From Akanthomyces muscarius (taxonomy: Eukaryota; Ascomycota; Sordariomycetes; Hypocreales; Cordycipitaceae), in assembly GCF_028009165.1 (NCBI RefSeq), contig NC_079241.1, positions 5,394,001 to 5,458,000 of the forward strand: a DNA stretch of 64,000 nt, in the 5' to 3' direction. Made by a program: the position numbers and the translations under genes. Each line of letters opens with the position of its first letter. The stretch's first letter is position 1. Shown piece after piece: positions 12,044 to 23,944 of this stretch. Under the pieces are notes generated by a model. The model worked only from the letters and a program-made list of their open reading frames with translations, searched no databases and was not told the DNA's origin.

Positions 12044-13323
12044 CTATGACACAGTGTTCTTGTTAACCACGCCACGCGCAAATTCGCCAAATGTGAGGTG
12101 CTGCGCCACGTCCACGTCCTCGCCCAGGTTGGGCTGCGTGAAGACGGCCAGCGTGTTGCGCGCGATGCGGCCGTCGCTGACACTGGCCTTGACGCCGCGC
12201 ACAAAGTGCGGCACGGCCTTGAACTTGCCGGCGGTGATGCGCTCGAGGGCCTCGCCCGTCTGGAAGGCGATGCAGTCGCGGGGAATCTTGACCTGGAACG
12301 TCTCGCCCGTGCGCGACTTGATGTACAAGCCCGCGCTGGGGTCCGGCGACGCGGGCAGCTCGGCCAGCGTCGGCAGCGAGGACGAGCCGGCGGCGGCCGG
12401 GACGCTGGTGTCGGTTTCCTTTTCGTCGATAAACATAGCCGACGTCAAGCCCGTCAGGCAGCCGTGGTCGAGGTGCGTGGCACACCAGTCGTCCTCATCC
12501 CCATCGGTGGCATCATCCTTACCTTGGGGATAGTAGTGCAGAAGGCGCGCCTTGGTCGTGTTGGATGTGCTGACAACGTGCTCGAGGTAGCCCTTGGGAT
12601 AGCCCTGAATCTCCTTTTCCGCGAAGCGGTCGCAGGCGCGCGCGACGAGGACGGCGACGTCGATGATGAGGCTGCAGAGGTCCGTCACGGCGGGCTTGAA
12701 GCCGGGCAGCACAGTCTGGGCCGGCCACAGGTTCGGAGACAGGTACTCGGGGAAAGTCTCTTCGGAGAACTCGGCGGTGGGCTTGGCGCACTCGAGAGCG
12801 GCGTCGACGTAAAAGGCGCAGTTGGCATAGTATGATCCCTTGAAAGTATCGGCCTTGCCATTTTTGAGAGTTTCCTTGCCCAGTGACCAGCCGGTGAGGT
12901 ACTTGGCGTGGGCATTTTCAAGTTTTTCTGGAGTGGGCCAGCAGTTAGCATATCGAATAAATGCACAGTGTATATGCAGGTTATTGGGGAAGACTGTGGC
13001 ATACCAAGCTCAGGCTGAGGAAGATTGCCGAGATACGAGGCGTAGGATAGCGCCGAGTGTCTCAGCTTAAGGAACTGCTCAGGCACGTCCTTAACTACAA
13101 GGATGCCGAGTGAGTCGGGGCCAAAGGCCTGCTGCAGGGTCTCGAAGGAGACATTGCCTAGGCAGGTGCAAGTCAGCCACACTGGCGCAGGTCATACAGA
13201 AACATGGCGTAGGATCCCTGCCGAGAACCGAAGGCATGACTGTGGCAGCGGGCTCGAACGAACAGACTTACCAGACTGGAGATCTTTGAGAGAGACTGTG
13301 ACGGCCTGTGCCTGTGCCGACAT
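12044..13323 (-). CDS. 2-oxoglutarate/Fe(II)-dependent oxygenase-like protein
   Basis: Predicted 362-residue cytosolic enzyme of the 2OG-Fe(II) oxygenase superfamily. Exons are 13323-13272, 13157-13005 and 12927-12044; the first intron begins GTAAGT and the second GTATGC. The N-terminal part (LQQAFGPDSLGILVVKDVP) resembles the DIOX_N region. The metal-binding facial triad is visible as His-Leu-Asp in WCATHLDHGCLTGL and a distal His in KAVPHFVRGV, within a double-stranded beta-helix fold. Before the distal His lies CIAFQTGEALERITAGKFKA, the family-typical strand. The substrate is unknown; it stands alone rather than in a biosynthetic cluster, so a housekeeping role is more likely than secondary metabolism. 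Divergent from the FRG1-like gene. Confidence 0.85.
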
Positions 13324-13943
13324 TGTGGTGAGACCTTTCGAGCGGCAAGAATAAGCTTGTTGAACTTGAAGTGAGTTGATATGAGTCGCAAGTGACTCAG
13401 AATGAATAAGTGTGAACAAGAATGAACAATATTGAACAGCGATGCTCGGTGGGTGAAGGGAAGAAATAGCTGTAACAAACGAGTGCAACCCCAGGCTTCC
13501 CGGGCATGTGGCTGATAGCGGGGGAGGGGCTGTCAGGGCACTCTAGGGCCATTTTGTTAGGAACCTTCAGGCGCCGATTGGCCCTGCAACCCCTCCACAC
13601 CGTTGAAGCTTTAGGTAAGCTCCATGCTGCTTTAGAGAGTCCAACAGGGCATTTCAGGTGCTCTCTCTAATAAAGGTTCCAGCGTCCTCGCCCGCTAAAG
13701 CGGCACTTTTCAGCCCCTCTCCAGCCCCTCCCAACTTGTTGGAGCTCGCCGTCTTCCGAACCCGCCATCTCCAAATTTCGCCTTTTGCCGCAACAAAGCG
13801 CATCCCTCGCCGGGAGACAAGACGACCTGCGTTGTCCCGTTTCCGAGCCTGCAATCGATCTACTCCGAGCCCCCCCCCCCCCCCCCCCCCCCGGCTGCAG
13901 GACAGCTCCGGCCCCGAGCCGCCACCACCACCACACGCCGGCC
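13324..13943. promoter_or_regulatory. Divergent promoter between dioxygenase and FRG1-like genes
   Basis: A 620 bp head-to-head region. The 5' leader of the FRG1-like gene contains an uninterrupted run of 23 cytosines at 13870-13892, 51 bp upstream of its ATG. No specific factor site is claimed. Confidence 0.55.
13870..13892 (+). repeat. Homopolymer tract of 23 cytosines
   Basis: Uninterrupted C run in the probable 5' UTR of the FRG1-like gene. Such tracts are length-unstable and error-prone in sequencing, so the exact count may not be real. A second run of 15 C lies at 53327-53341. Confidence 0.85.
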
Positions 13944-14867
13944 ATGGTCAAGCCATTGTCCTTCAAGGGCGACAAGCCCAAGAAGCGCAAGCGCACGCGC
14001 GTCGCCGACAACGACGACGACGACAACGGCGCCGGCGCAGCTGGCCCCTCCTCGGCGAGCAAGCAGCTGCGCAGGGCCGACGAGGCAGGCGATGAGCCCG
14101 CCGACGACGACACCTGGGTCGCGGCCGACGCCCCGTCCGACGTGTCCGGGCCCGTCATGTTCGTCCTGCCGACGGAGCCGCCCTCGGCGCTGGCCTGCGA
14201 CGCGAGCGGCAAGGTCTTTACCATTCCCGTCGAGAACATTGTCGACGCGAACCCGACCACCGCCGAGCCGCACGACGTTCGGCAGGTCTGGGTCGCGAAC
14301 CGCATCGCGGGCACGGAGCATTTCCGCTTCAAGGGCCACCACGGGAGGTTTGTACCCGGCCTTTTTTCTTCTTGTTCTTCCTGCATTCATGATGCAACAT
14401 GCTGACATGTGCTTTATAGATATCTCGCATGCGACAAGATTGGTCTGCTGTCAGCGCACTCCGAAGCCGTCTCGCCCCTCGAAACCTTTAGCCTCGTGGC
14501 CACGGCCGACACGCCCGGCACGTTCCAGGTGCAGACGCTGCGCGACACGCTCCTCTCGGTCAAGCCCCCCTCGAAGACGACTTCCTCCTCGGGTGGGCGC
14601 GGTGACGAGGTCCGCGGCGACGCCGACACGATATCGTTCAGCACCACGCTGCGCATCCGCATGCAGGCCCGCTTCAAGCCCAGGCTCAGGGCGTCCAAGG
14701 AGGAAAAGGCCCTCGCCAAGATCAGCCGGCGCGAGCTCGAAGAGGCCGTCGGCCGCCGGCTCGAGGACGACGAGGTCAAGAAGCTCAAGCGGGCGCGGCG
14801 CGAGGGAAACTACCACGAAACGCTGCTCGACGTAAAAGTCAAAAGCAAGCACGACAAGTTTAGCTGA
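13944..14867 (+). CDS. FRG1-like nuclear protein
   Basis: Predicted 283-residue homologue of FRG1, an actin-bundling and RNA-processing-associated nuclear/nucleolar protein in animals. Two exons, 13944-14347 and 14420-14867, are joined at GGAG/GTTTGT with acceptor TTATAG, giving HHGRYLACDKIGLLSAHSEA, the hallmark beta-trefoil segment of the FRG1 domain. The N terminus is Lys-rich (KGDKPKKRKRTR), fitting a nuclear localisation signal, and an acidic stretch follows. The C terminus (ARREGNYHETLLDVKVKSK) matches the conserved basic end of the family. The start is the first ATG after the poly-C leader and lies in a good context (GCCATGG). Confidence 0.9.
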
Positions 14868-15021
14868 GAGGAAAAAGGAATGTTCTATTTTATCTGTATT
14901 TCTACCAGGGTTGGGGTAATTTGCCTGACGAATCATGAAGACAGCCATAATTACAGTCCTCCTCACCCGGCCACACTTCATATGCAACAGAGGCCCGGCA
15001 TCTTTCCTATCGGGCTGGGCA

Positions 15022-16307
15022 CTAACCCTCCTGCCCCCATCCTCGGACGTAGCCGTCTTCTCCGGCGGTGAATACGACTTCCTCTTGGTCAAAGAAGCAA
15101 AACGATCGCACAATATCTTCTCCGTGGGCTCCCGGCAACCCAACACTGTTCTGCACAGGCGTCCACCTCTGGCCGCGGTATTTGATCAATGAATGGAGCT
15201 CAAAGATTTTTCTACTATGAAACGCGGCGACATGTTGGTCAGTTGTGCAAAGAAGAAGAAGAAGAAGCTCGAGGAGACATTGGAAAGGATGAAAAAGACA
15301 GAGGGTAGGTAGCAAAATAAAAACTTACTCTTGTGAACCCACTCCCAGGACGGCACCACCATCCGTCTTTGGCGTCACGTTGGCCACATACTGGCACCCC
15401 AGGACCTCTCGCAAGTCGCCAAAATCATGCGTCGCGTCGCCGCCGAGCGTCTCCTCGGCCGCATCGTAGAGGGCAAAGCGCTCATCGTGCGAGAGGGCAA
15501 ACACCTCGCTCGAGTTCCCGAGGAACGCGGCGTGGTGGATCGAGGCGCCGTGGTTGAACGTCTGCACCGTCACCTCGTCCTCGTCGGCGATGCGCGTGTC
15601 GTGCACGCTGACGAGGCCGTCGGTCGACCCCGAGAGGAGAAGCGTAGGCTGCCTGCGGTGAAAGTTGAGCTCGGTCACGTCGTCGCTGTGAACCTCTTGA
15701 TAGTGTGCCTTGGGTGTGGAGGCGGTGCCAATGTCCCTGTCGCGTGAACCCGTTAGAAAAAACAAATCTTCTTTGTTTCATGTCCAGCATGACAAAGATT
15801 CAAAGACCTCTGGGCTGGGAACTAGCAGCGCGCATACCAGAGATATATGGAAGCCATGTGGTCTTTCAGTTCCGTGCCCACAGCGATTGTATTGGTTTCC
15901 TGGCTGCATGCAAGGGACAGAATAGGCGCTTCGCTCGCTGCAAAAGAGGCAAATATGCATTAGCACCCTAGATTCACATGGAGCAGAGTAGTTGGGGACT
16001 GACCCTTGAAATGGGCCACCTTGGCCGAGGCACCCTTCATCTTGGGATCCCACAGCGCGACCGTGCCGTCCTCGCCCGCCGTGCACACCAGCCCGCTGGT
16101 CAGCACCCGCATCGCCGTCACGCTCGCGCCGTGCGCCGCCTGCCACGAGGCAATGGGCCCGTCGCTGAGGCGCGTGGGGTCGAGCAGCGAGAGCACATTG
16201 TCCGTCGAGATGGCCGCCAGGCCGGCGGTGGTGCGCGCAATCTCGGTGACGTAGATGGACTGGCCGTGGCCGAGGCGGTGGCTTTCGAGATTGCGGAGCG
16301 TATACAT
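15022..16307 (-). CDS. WD40 repeat protein, WDR89-like
   Basis: Predicted 333-residue beta-propeller protein. Exons are 16307-16004, 15937-15838, 15736-15329 and 15211-15022, with GTCAGT, GTATGC and GTAAGT donors; all phases close. WD-type blades are visible, including LVCTAGEDGTVALWDPK, TLLLSGSTDGLVSVHDTRI and VVFTAGEDGYVRGWGQEG at the extreme C terminus. Length and blade spacing fit WDR89, a poorly characterised small WD40 protein; a generic scaffold role is all that can be inferred. It converges on the FRG1-like gene with only about 155 bp between stop codons, so the transcripts may overlap at their 3' ends. Confidence 0.85.
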
Positions 16308-16923
16308 TATGACGTTTTAATTTTGATTTTAAGATGAAAGAAATCTCAGGACGGCGTCCGATGTACTGTCTGCTTATTCCGGCTTGCTCTTGAGAGACGG
16401 CGAGCGTTTGAGAGCGCAGAGCCAATTTGTTTGGTTTGACGGTTTTTGTCTGCCGCTGGTAGGCCCCTTCTCGAGGGGCAGTGCCTGGAATGTGTTTTTT
16501 CTTTAATACCGCGTGTATTCTTGGGCTCGAGGCAAGTCGAATGTTGCAGTCTGGCAGGCACGGCTGAGTTGTTCATCTCAAGTGCGTGGTGATGGCCCGC
16601 CTCGATCAAGATTTGTCCTGGTGGAGCTCCGACCACTACTTGGCTACCAAGTGCAACCGCGGCCAATGTTGACGAGTGATGATACCTTTTTCAGTTCTGG
16701 GCAGCGATACCAAGTTTTGTATATATACAATTATGCCAATTCTTTCAGTACACAATTTCTGATGTCTTGTATATATCACTCAACTCTACTATGCTTTCCG
16801 CTTCCACGAGGACTAATACGGAACGATAAAAGATGCAGCAGTTTACTCTTTGAATTTTGAAATCGGCATTTATTGAACATCTACTACGCTAACTTGTCGA
16901 ACGCATTCAGATGGGGCAAGCAG
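16308..16923. other. Intergenic region between WDR89-like and oxidoreductase genes
   Basis: No gene is visible. It must carry the promoter of the WDR89-like gene (minus strand, starting at 16307) and the 3' UTR of the oxidoreductase gene. Confidence 0.55.
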
Positions 16924-18387
16924 CTATTTAATTTTAGGCAAGTCGCCAATAATTGCCTTTGCGGCTGCCGACTGCTCTTCAGGCAGCGTATCCAAAAGCG
17001 AGTACAGACGGTGCATCAGCTGCTTTCCCTGCGCCAGCCTCTCACTCGACAGTCCCTTTTCCACAATCGCAGCACGCAGCGCCTTGTCTGTAGGCAAAAA
17101 GTGGTTTTCCAAGTTCAGGCGCGAATTAGCCAGCCAGGCTCTCGTCTCTGCGCGTCCGTCCCACAGCGTCCGGGCTCGGAGATACATGATGTAGGCGACG
17201 ACCCAGTCGCCGGCCACGTATGGGTGCGGGATCGGGCGGCACAGCTTATTCTTGAGCGCCTCCTCGTCGACCGCGTAGGCGCTCTCGACGTGCGCGATGA
17301 AAGCCGCGCTAAAGACTTGCTGGCAGGGTCGCACGGGCTGGAGGCGCAGCGTCTGGCCCTGGAAGACAGGCACAGGGTCTAGCTTTGCCAGGCCGTCCGT
17401 GGAGCAATTGATGTAAAGGGTTCCCGGTTTTGGCTTGTACGAGCCCTTCTGCAGCTTGACTTGGTCGGGGCCGATGGACAACACGCGACCCTTGCGGACA
17501 ACGTTTTCAATCTTTCTAATCTCGTCCAGTTCGGCCACTGACACCGTGGCGCAACGGTACATCTCCGGCCGAATGTCGCTCGACAGACGCATAGACTCTC
17601 CTCCCTGCTCCATCTTATCCAAATAGTCATCGACGGATTGAGAAGTCGCAGCGACTTGTGCCACAAGCTTCAGGGTCCCGGCTCGCCTCTCGCTGAACAG
17701 ATCGCCAGGCTGGAGACTTGCGCGGTCCCGGAGCCATGCATCACGAGGCATGATCCACGTAATCTGGTCCTGCGGCACGCCATTCTCCAGGAGCCACAGA
17801 CACGTGTCAATTCCCGTCTTGCCTGCCCCAACGATGGTGTAGTTGCTTCGTCCTTCCTTGACGTCGACCAGTTCGTTGGGCGTGACCAGGTCGACGCCAG
17901 GAGCCACCTCATACTTGGGCGGTGCCATGGAAGGGACGCTGACCTTCATATACGTGGCATCCACAATCTTGGTATTCTCGCCCGCCTTATACGTCTTGCC
18001 GGTGACGACGGAGCTGAATGTGCCGTCGCCCGTGTACTCGCACTTGGGGTGGTAGCTGACACGGCCGCTGGGCAGAAAGTGCTGATACACGAGCTGGTGG
18101 TAGTAGGCGAGGACCTCTTGGGAGGTGGCCAGCTCGTAGAGGCCCTTGTTCATGCCGTGCTTGTCAATTTGGTCGCTGCCGAGTGCCTTTGAGTCGACTC
18201 CGTAAAAGGCAGAGGGCTGGTGAAGGTGAACGAAGGGATATGCGACGGTCCAGTGCCCGCCGGGGGCGTGGTATCGGTCGACAATGGCCATGGTGGCTTT
18301 GTTATCGCTGAGCAGGGTATCGGCAAAGGCGAGACCCATGGCGCCTGCGCCAACAATGAGGTAGTCGACATTAATTGTTTCAGTCAT
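16924..18387 (-). CDS. FAD/NAD(P)-binding oxidoreductase, flavin monooxygenase-like
   Basis: Intronless 487-residue flavoprotein. An N-terminal FAD Rossmann motif (VDYLIVGAGAMGLAFADTLL, residues about 8-27) is followed by PGGHWTVAYPFVHLHQPSAF, typical of class B flavin monooxygenase-like proteins. A second dinucleotide-binding motif, SNYTIVGAGKTGIDTCLWLL, lies near residue 185 and should bind NAD(P)H. The C-terminal third is helical. It is probably cytosolic, as no targeting peptide is seen. The natural substrate is unknown. No partner enzymes flank it, so a role in a gene cluster is not supported. The lack of introns contrasts with most of its neighbours. Confidence 0.88.
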   Translation of the reverse strand: MTETINVDYLIVGAGAMGLAFADTLLSDNKATMAIVDRYHAPGGHWTVAYPFVHLHQPSAFYGVDSKALGSDQIDKHGMNKGLYELATSQEVLAYYHQLVYQHFLPSGRVSYHPKCEYTGDGTFSSVVTGKTYKAGENTKIVDATYMKVSVPSMAPPKYEVAPGVDLVTPNELVDVKEGRSNYTIVGAGKTGIDTCLWLLENGVPQDQITWIMPRDAWLRDRASLQPGDLFSERRAGTLKLVAQVAATSQSVDDYLDKMEQGGESMRLSSDIRPEMYRCATVSVAELDEIRKIENVVRKGRVLSIGPDQVKLQKGSYKPKPGTLYINCSTDGLAKLDPVPVFQGQTLRLQPVRPCQQVFSAAFIAHVESAYAVDEEALKNKLCRPIPHPYVAGDWVVAYIMYLRARTLWDGRAETRAWLANSRLNLENHFLPTDKALRAAIVEKGLSSERLAQGKQLMHRLYSLLDTLPEEQSAAAKAIIGDLPKIK

Positions 18388-19648
18388 GTTCTAAGTGGAT
18401 GGAAATGGGTTAGGGAAACAAGACTGTGATGGAAGGGAATGGTTGTAGTGGCCCAAGACTGTCAAAAGAGACCCCTCAGTACCCTGGATCGACTGTCCTT
18501 GAGCTTATCCCAACGGTTATAGAATCAATCGTAGCGAGATTGGGGAATGGCTTTGGTCATATAGCGACGCTACTTATACTCGAACTATGTCAAGCAGAGC
18601 TCCGCGGACTCGGACTTTTATGAGATTACCATACAATTGCCCAACTAGTACGGCTGAATTCATCGGCGCCAAGCTTCGTCTCCCCAACATCTGCCTCTGG
18701 GCCAAGTGGAGTCCCATCTGAGTGGCTCAAAGTACGAGATTCCCCCATGACCAGGAACGGCATATTCGCGGTCATGGCAGGTCCGTGATTGTGTGAGCTA
18801 AGTCCGACCCTCTCGTTGTAAGTTGGGAGTCGTATACAATAACTCAAATTCCCGACGCTTGCGTCTAAGCCCAAAATCTGGCCCCGGCTGTAATTGAGAA
18901 GGTCCTTGTTCCATGAAACCCAATGCGAGTGCTGAGTACCTTTTGCGCCTTGTTATATGAGTTTAGGAGCAGCTAGTTGTCCTCGGCCCGTTGCCGTATA
19001 ACGTATGCGACATGCGACATGCAACATGGCGCAGCAAATCGTTACAAAAGCCCGTTTGCGGGGTACCATAAATTAGGTTGTTTCCATGGCTATGGGCGAT
19101 TGAGATTGTCCGAGTCCGACTTCCTGGCTCTATTCCACTGCCATGGCATAAAGTCCGCCCCCGATGCTGCAGCTCCACTCGCATGAGATCTGCCGACTCT
19201 CAGCTCTGACTTATCAGATTTTGATCACAAACTTGCTGCCTTCTGGCTGTTTAAGCCTATTTAAGCCTCATGCTGCCTGACTTGCGAGAATCCGCGCCCT
19301 CAACACGTTGTTGCGTACGTCAAACCGCGGCTACCGCCTCTGCAAGACCATCACTGCAGCGATTGAGACTTGTGCAGGGCCGCGTCATAAGAGACTTCAT
19401 AGGGAATAGTAGTTTGTGATTTATTTCTCGCTGCTATCGTACATGTGCGCTTCGTTTTTATCTATTTCTCCCTTGGCCGAGTATTAAGTAAGTCCGGCAG
19501 ATCAATCCAGCATCATAGCCAAAGAGGATGAGCCTGCCTGTAAATGTTCCAGATAACGCCGAAAATGAGTGCAATGATCAGGTATTTCCCGCTGATTTGA
19601 ATTTTGTGTTCCTTTTCTTTTGTCGACATGCATTAGGCCCGGCTGGGC
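18388..19648. other. Intergenic region, no gene seen
   Basis: A 1.26 kb stretch between the oxidoreductase start and the 3' end of the carrier gene. Only short, unconvincing open frames occur. It presumably holds the oxidoreductase promoter. Confidence 0.55.
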
Positions 19649-21021
19649 CTATCTTTCGAGCTCTTGCTCCTCCGTTTGTGCCGTGCGCGCGTTGATGGCT
19701 TGGAAAGCTCGCTTGCCGACTTCGTAGCTGCTAATCATGATGGCGCAGGCGGGTGCAACTTTGAGTGTTCGAGGAATCCAGCCGCTCCAGAGTCCGGCGA
19801 TGCCTTCGGTTTTGAAAATGTGCCACAAAAGTCGAATCATGTGTTGCTCTTCTGGAGCGGTTCCTGCTGCTGCACCGACAGTTTTCCGGACGGTGCCATC
19901 ATTGTAGATTTGCGTTCTCGTCTTGCCGACATCAAAGGGCATGGTGACAATGGATGCAAACGCGCCAGAGAGTGCACCAGCCGCGAAGCTGTCGAGAAAC
20001 GTCTCAGACTGCTTCTCGTTGCTTTGCGAACGACGTCGGGCAGTCAAGATGTCCTCATCGCGCGACAGCGACCGACCTCGCCGCTCTTCACGCATGTCTG
20101 TGAATTTGGCGCGCAGCGTCTCGTATCCCCACCAGTAGAGCCCAGAGAATGGCACATCTCGCCAGAGAGTCAAGTTGAATCCTCTCCAAAGCGAGGTGTA
20201 CCCTTGAGTGGCAACCATGGTACGAATGCCACCCAGCGTCTCCATGAAGTGGCCAGAGGCAGAGCCCCGAAATGCTTGGATGCGAGTGCGAAAAAGCTCA
20301 ATGGGGTTAACGGCAGCGACGGCGATCACTCGAGCAATAGAACCGGCGGCGAGCGGCGCATAGTCGGGCGAGAGGTTCGAAAGCGGGCTATTGGGATTGT
20401 ATCGCAGATAATCATAGCCAGTAAAGTAGATAATGTTGGCGGGGATGGTCATGACCAGAGTCGGGGATAACCCACGCCACAGGGTTGTGACGCCTTCGTT
20501 GCGGGCAATCTTGCGCAGGCCATCTATCGTTGACTTGTACGTCTTCTTTTCCACTTCTTGAACAGCACAGTCGTGAGCGCGAGCACCGGCCACACCAGCC
20601 GTGATGCCTTCGATTTGCGGCGCGGCCAAGCAAATTTCGGCATTGTTGCCAGCAAAAAAAACTTCGCGGCAGCATGCTGTAACTCCAAGATTGGCGGTTT
20701 GGATCGGGGTGAGGGAATGGGGCGTGAGGGCGAGCTTGGAGAAATCGACGGCGGACACGGGAGGCTTCTGCGACTGAAGTCGGACTCGGACGACGTCAAG
20801 GGGTGTAACTGAAGAACGCTGTTAGCAGGTCATGCACTTGGCGAGCATCGCAAATCCAACGCACCGAGCAAAGAGGTGATCAGACTGCCCGTCAGCGCTG
20901 AGACCATGGTTTGCGCCGGCGTGACCCGCGGTACGGGCGGCAGGACAGGCTCTATCCTATCATGGTTTTGAGATGTGATGTCGGCCGTTGCCAGCTGCAC
21001 GCTGGTGGGAGGGCGGCTCAT
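19649..21021 (-). CDS. MTM1: Mitochondrial carrier, Mtm1/SLC25A39-40-like
   Basis: Predicted 438-residue mitochondrial inner-membrane carrier. Exons are 21021-20865 and 20808-19649 (57 bp intron; acceptor TTCTTCAG). Three carrier repeats are visible, each opening with a PX[DE]XX[KR]-type signature: TPLDVVRVRL, NPIELFRTRI and MPFDVGKTRT. Long inter-repeat loops and a cysteine-bearing matrix loop (ACCREVFFAGNNAEICLA) fit the Mtm1/SLC25A39-SLC25A40 branch, which affects manganese superoxide dismutase metallation in yeast and glutathione import in animals. The start at 21021 (MSRPPTSVQLATADI) is chosen over an in-frame ATG nine codons upstream; both are possible. It is divergent from the F-box gene. 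Confidence 0.88.
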
Positions 21022-22131
21022 GGCGTCCCTTGCCTCTGGCGGCACCAACCGTGAATGATGGTGCGGGCCGTCAAGGTGGACGGGAGCTCGGCCGAAGCGA
21101 GACGGCGTTTGCGACGAAGGTGTCGGCAGGACAGGAGAGACGTTGCGCGTCGGGATGGGTGGTAGGATATCGGGGTGAAGGGTGAGACGAGATGCGGAAG
21201 GTATAAAAAAGTAGCCAAGAAGCGATTGATAAGATGACTGGAGAAAGAGGAGTCGCGAATATGTTGAGGTAAAGGCGCGGAGGTGGACGACGACTGGCTA
21301 GCGGGCCAAAAAATTGGTGGATTTCGCCTCCCCGTGGCCGGAGGCGAGAATAAGTTACGTTAGCGCAACTCTACGTAATGCGCTGGTAACTCGGGCATAC
21401 TGGGTAGCTTGCTGCAGGACAGTGCAAGCTCCGACAGCGCCGCGCCAGCAAGGCTGTGGGCCATGTTAAGACGGGAGGCGGGCAGAAGCGTGTCTCACTA
21501 ACAGGCCGTGCCTGGCGCGCCTTGAGGACTCGGATCCTCGGTGGAGGCTTGGCGGCCACAGATCGAGGTGCTGAGCTGTGCTCCGAATCCTGACTAATCA
21601 GCTGCTGACGGCGCTGAAAGGAGCGCTAGAATGAGACAATGACAGTGCCATGTCCCCTAAATTACAGCGCTGCTTCTCTCTCTCAGAGGCCCGTCTCAGA
21701 GGCTGTCACGGCTCTCCAGGCCTTACAGGCAGGGCAACTGCAGCCAATCTTCCCCACCAATGATCCCGTCACCTTTCTCGCCGGTGACGCATTGCATCGA
21801 ACCTCGAACCTCAACCCTCTTATTATTCATTAGCCCTGCATCGGGAGAATCCACTTGCCGAGATCCCCTGCCCTTTATTCTTCCCAGTCCTCATTATCTG
21901 TCACGCCGTTCGCACTGATACCAGCTTCATCTCACATCACGCGTCCTCACTACTTACCACATCCCTTGCCAGCAACATGTATTCCTTATAAGCCGCTCTT
22001 CTCTTTCGTGCTCCCATCTGACGCTACGATATTACCTGCCTTAACTCCGACGGCGGTGTACCGATAAGAGAACAGCAAGTCTAGATAGTGCTGTCCGATA
22101 TCATCCTCTAACCCCTCCCATCACATCTATC
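21022..22131. promoter_or_regulatory. Divergent promoter region, carrier and F-box genes
   Basis: A 1.1 kb head-to-head interval with no convincing gene. The side nearest the F-box ATG is C/T-rich (21850-22130), as expected for a fungal transcription start region. Confidence 0.55.
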
Positions 22132-23944
22132 ATGTCTTCCGGTGATGGTCTCGACTCTGAGCTTGAGTCGTTCAGAAAGCAATGGCTCTCTGATCTTTCA
22201 ACCCAAAGAGGACCCCACCCTGCCGACACAGCAGCACAATCATCCTCGTCTGCCAACCAGCGTCGCCGTCAGAGCCACAGTCGACGACATGACGGATCAC
22301 AGCCGTCATTTTCTTCTTCGTCTGCGCGGCCTGGGCCTCTCAAAAGGACCAACGGCCCGCCCAGCCCCACGGCCGCTCGCCGAGCTCTCATCTTGGATGA
22401 AGGCTCAGACTATGTAGGGGGCCGTTCATTCGACGAACCCGCGCCGCCACTCATCGTTTCCTCAGAAGCCAGGACCCTTGGAAGCAGCATTGACGCCGCA
22501 GCCAAGCCCAACGAAACGAACTTAGTATCGGCCTTGGATCATTATGAGAAGGCTATGGAAAAGGAAGCCGAGGGCAACATGGGCGACAGCCTGCAATTAT
22601 ATCGAAAAGCTTACAAAGTATGACAAAGCCTCGATTACCTTCACAACTGTAACTATGCTAACAAGATAGATGGATCATGGTGTAGAGCGCAGATATCGCG
22701 AAAAGCACTTCCCAGCAGGGGCATCCAAGGCACCGGTAGCCCAAGCACCACCCTCCAGCACAGCAACATCAGCGCCCTCTGCAGCCAGCGCACAACCAGC
22801 AGCTGAACCCGAAACCGCGCCACCTAGGACCTTTTCTGAGCTTTTGTCCGGCTTCGCCACCCTCCAGATCGAACCCGTCGTTCCGGAAGTCGAAGGCGAC
22901 CGCTTCCTGCCCTGCCCCATTGCCGACCTCCCCGACGAGCTCCTCACGCACATCATGCACGATATAGCCGTGGCCGACGTTGCTGAGTACGTGCGCCTCT
23001 CCCTCGTCTGCAAGCGGCTGGCGTACCTCGTCGCCAGCGAGCAGCGCATCTGGCGGCGCGTCTGCCTCGGTCCCGAGTTTGGCTTTGCCGGCATGCACTA
23101 CCGCTGGAGCCGCGGCATCGAGTGGGATCCTCTATCCGCAGACTCGGAAGACGAGCAAGACGACGAGGATAATAGCTCCGGCGCTGTATCCGACGGCCCG
23201 GACGACTCTGCGGCTCCTTCTCCTCCCCGACTTAGCCCGCGCGAGCGCGCCCAGCGACGACAGGCCCGCGCGCAGGCTACGACGCTCTCCCTCACGCCGT
23301 CCGTGTACCCGACATGGAAGAAAATGTTCCGCAACCGCCCGCGCATCCGCTTCGACGGTTGCTACATCTCCACCGTCAACTACGTGCGCTCCGGGCAGGC
23401 GTCGACCAACCAGCTGACCTGGGGCAGCGCGCCCATCCACATCGTCACCTACTACCGCTACCTGCGCTTCTTCCGCGACGGTACCTGCATTAGCCTGCTC
23501 GCGTCCAACCCGCCCACCGAGGTCGTCCACTTCATGACGCGCGAAGCCCTGCGTCTGCACCGCGGCGACACCACCCAGAACAACCACCTCCCCAGCGCCG
23601 CCATGCGCCTCGCCCACCGCGGCCGCTGGAAGCTCTCCCCGCCCGGCCACAGCGCCGTTCCCGGCACCCGGGCAGCCGGCGGCAGCGCCGGGAGCGGGCC
23701 GGGCGCGCCGAGCGGCGATGACGAGCTCTCCATCGAGACGGAGGGCGTCGGCACAAAGTACATCTTCAAGATGGACCTGCAGGTCCGCAGCGCGGGCAAG
23801 GCAACGGCGTCGCGCAACAACAAGCTCGTGCTGTCGGGCTTTTACAGCTACAACAAGCTGACCGAGGACTGGGCCGAGTTTCTGCTCAAGAACAACAAGC
23901 CCTTCTTCTTCAGCCGGGTGCGGAGCTATGGGCTGGGCGATTAG
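22132..23944 (+). CDS. F-box protein, Pof7/Hrt3/FBXO9-type
   Basis: Predicted 586-residue substrate receptor of an SCF ubiquitin ligase. Two exons, 22132-22617 and 22670-23944, are joined in phase 0 through a 52 bp intron with GTATGA donor and GCTAAC branch point. A TPR/MIT-like helical hairpin (ALDHYEKAMEKEAEGNMGDS) spans the junction region, the F-box begins near residue 249 with LPDELLTHIMHDI, and the Hrt3-like C-terminal domain includes PTWKKMFRNRPRIRFDGCYI and VTYYRYLRFFRDGTCISLL. This order matches fungal Pof7/Hrt3 and animal FBXO9. A Ser/Asp/Glu-rich insert separates the F-box from the C-terminal domain. The N-terminal 110 residues are Ser/Arg-rich and probably disordered. Confidence 0.9.
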
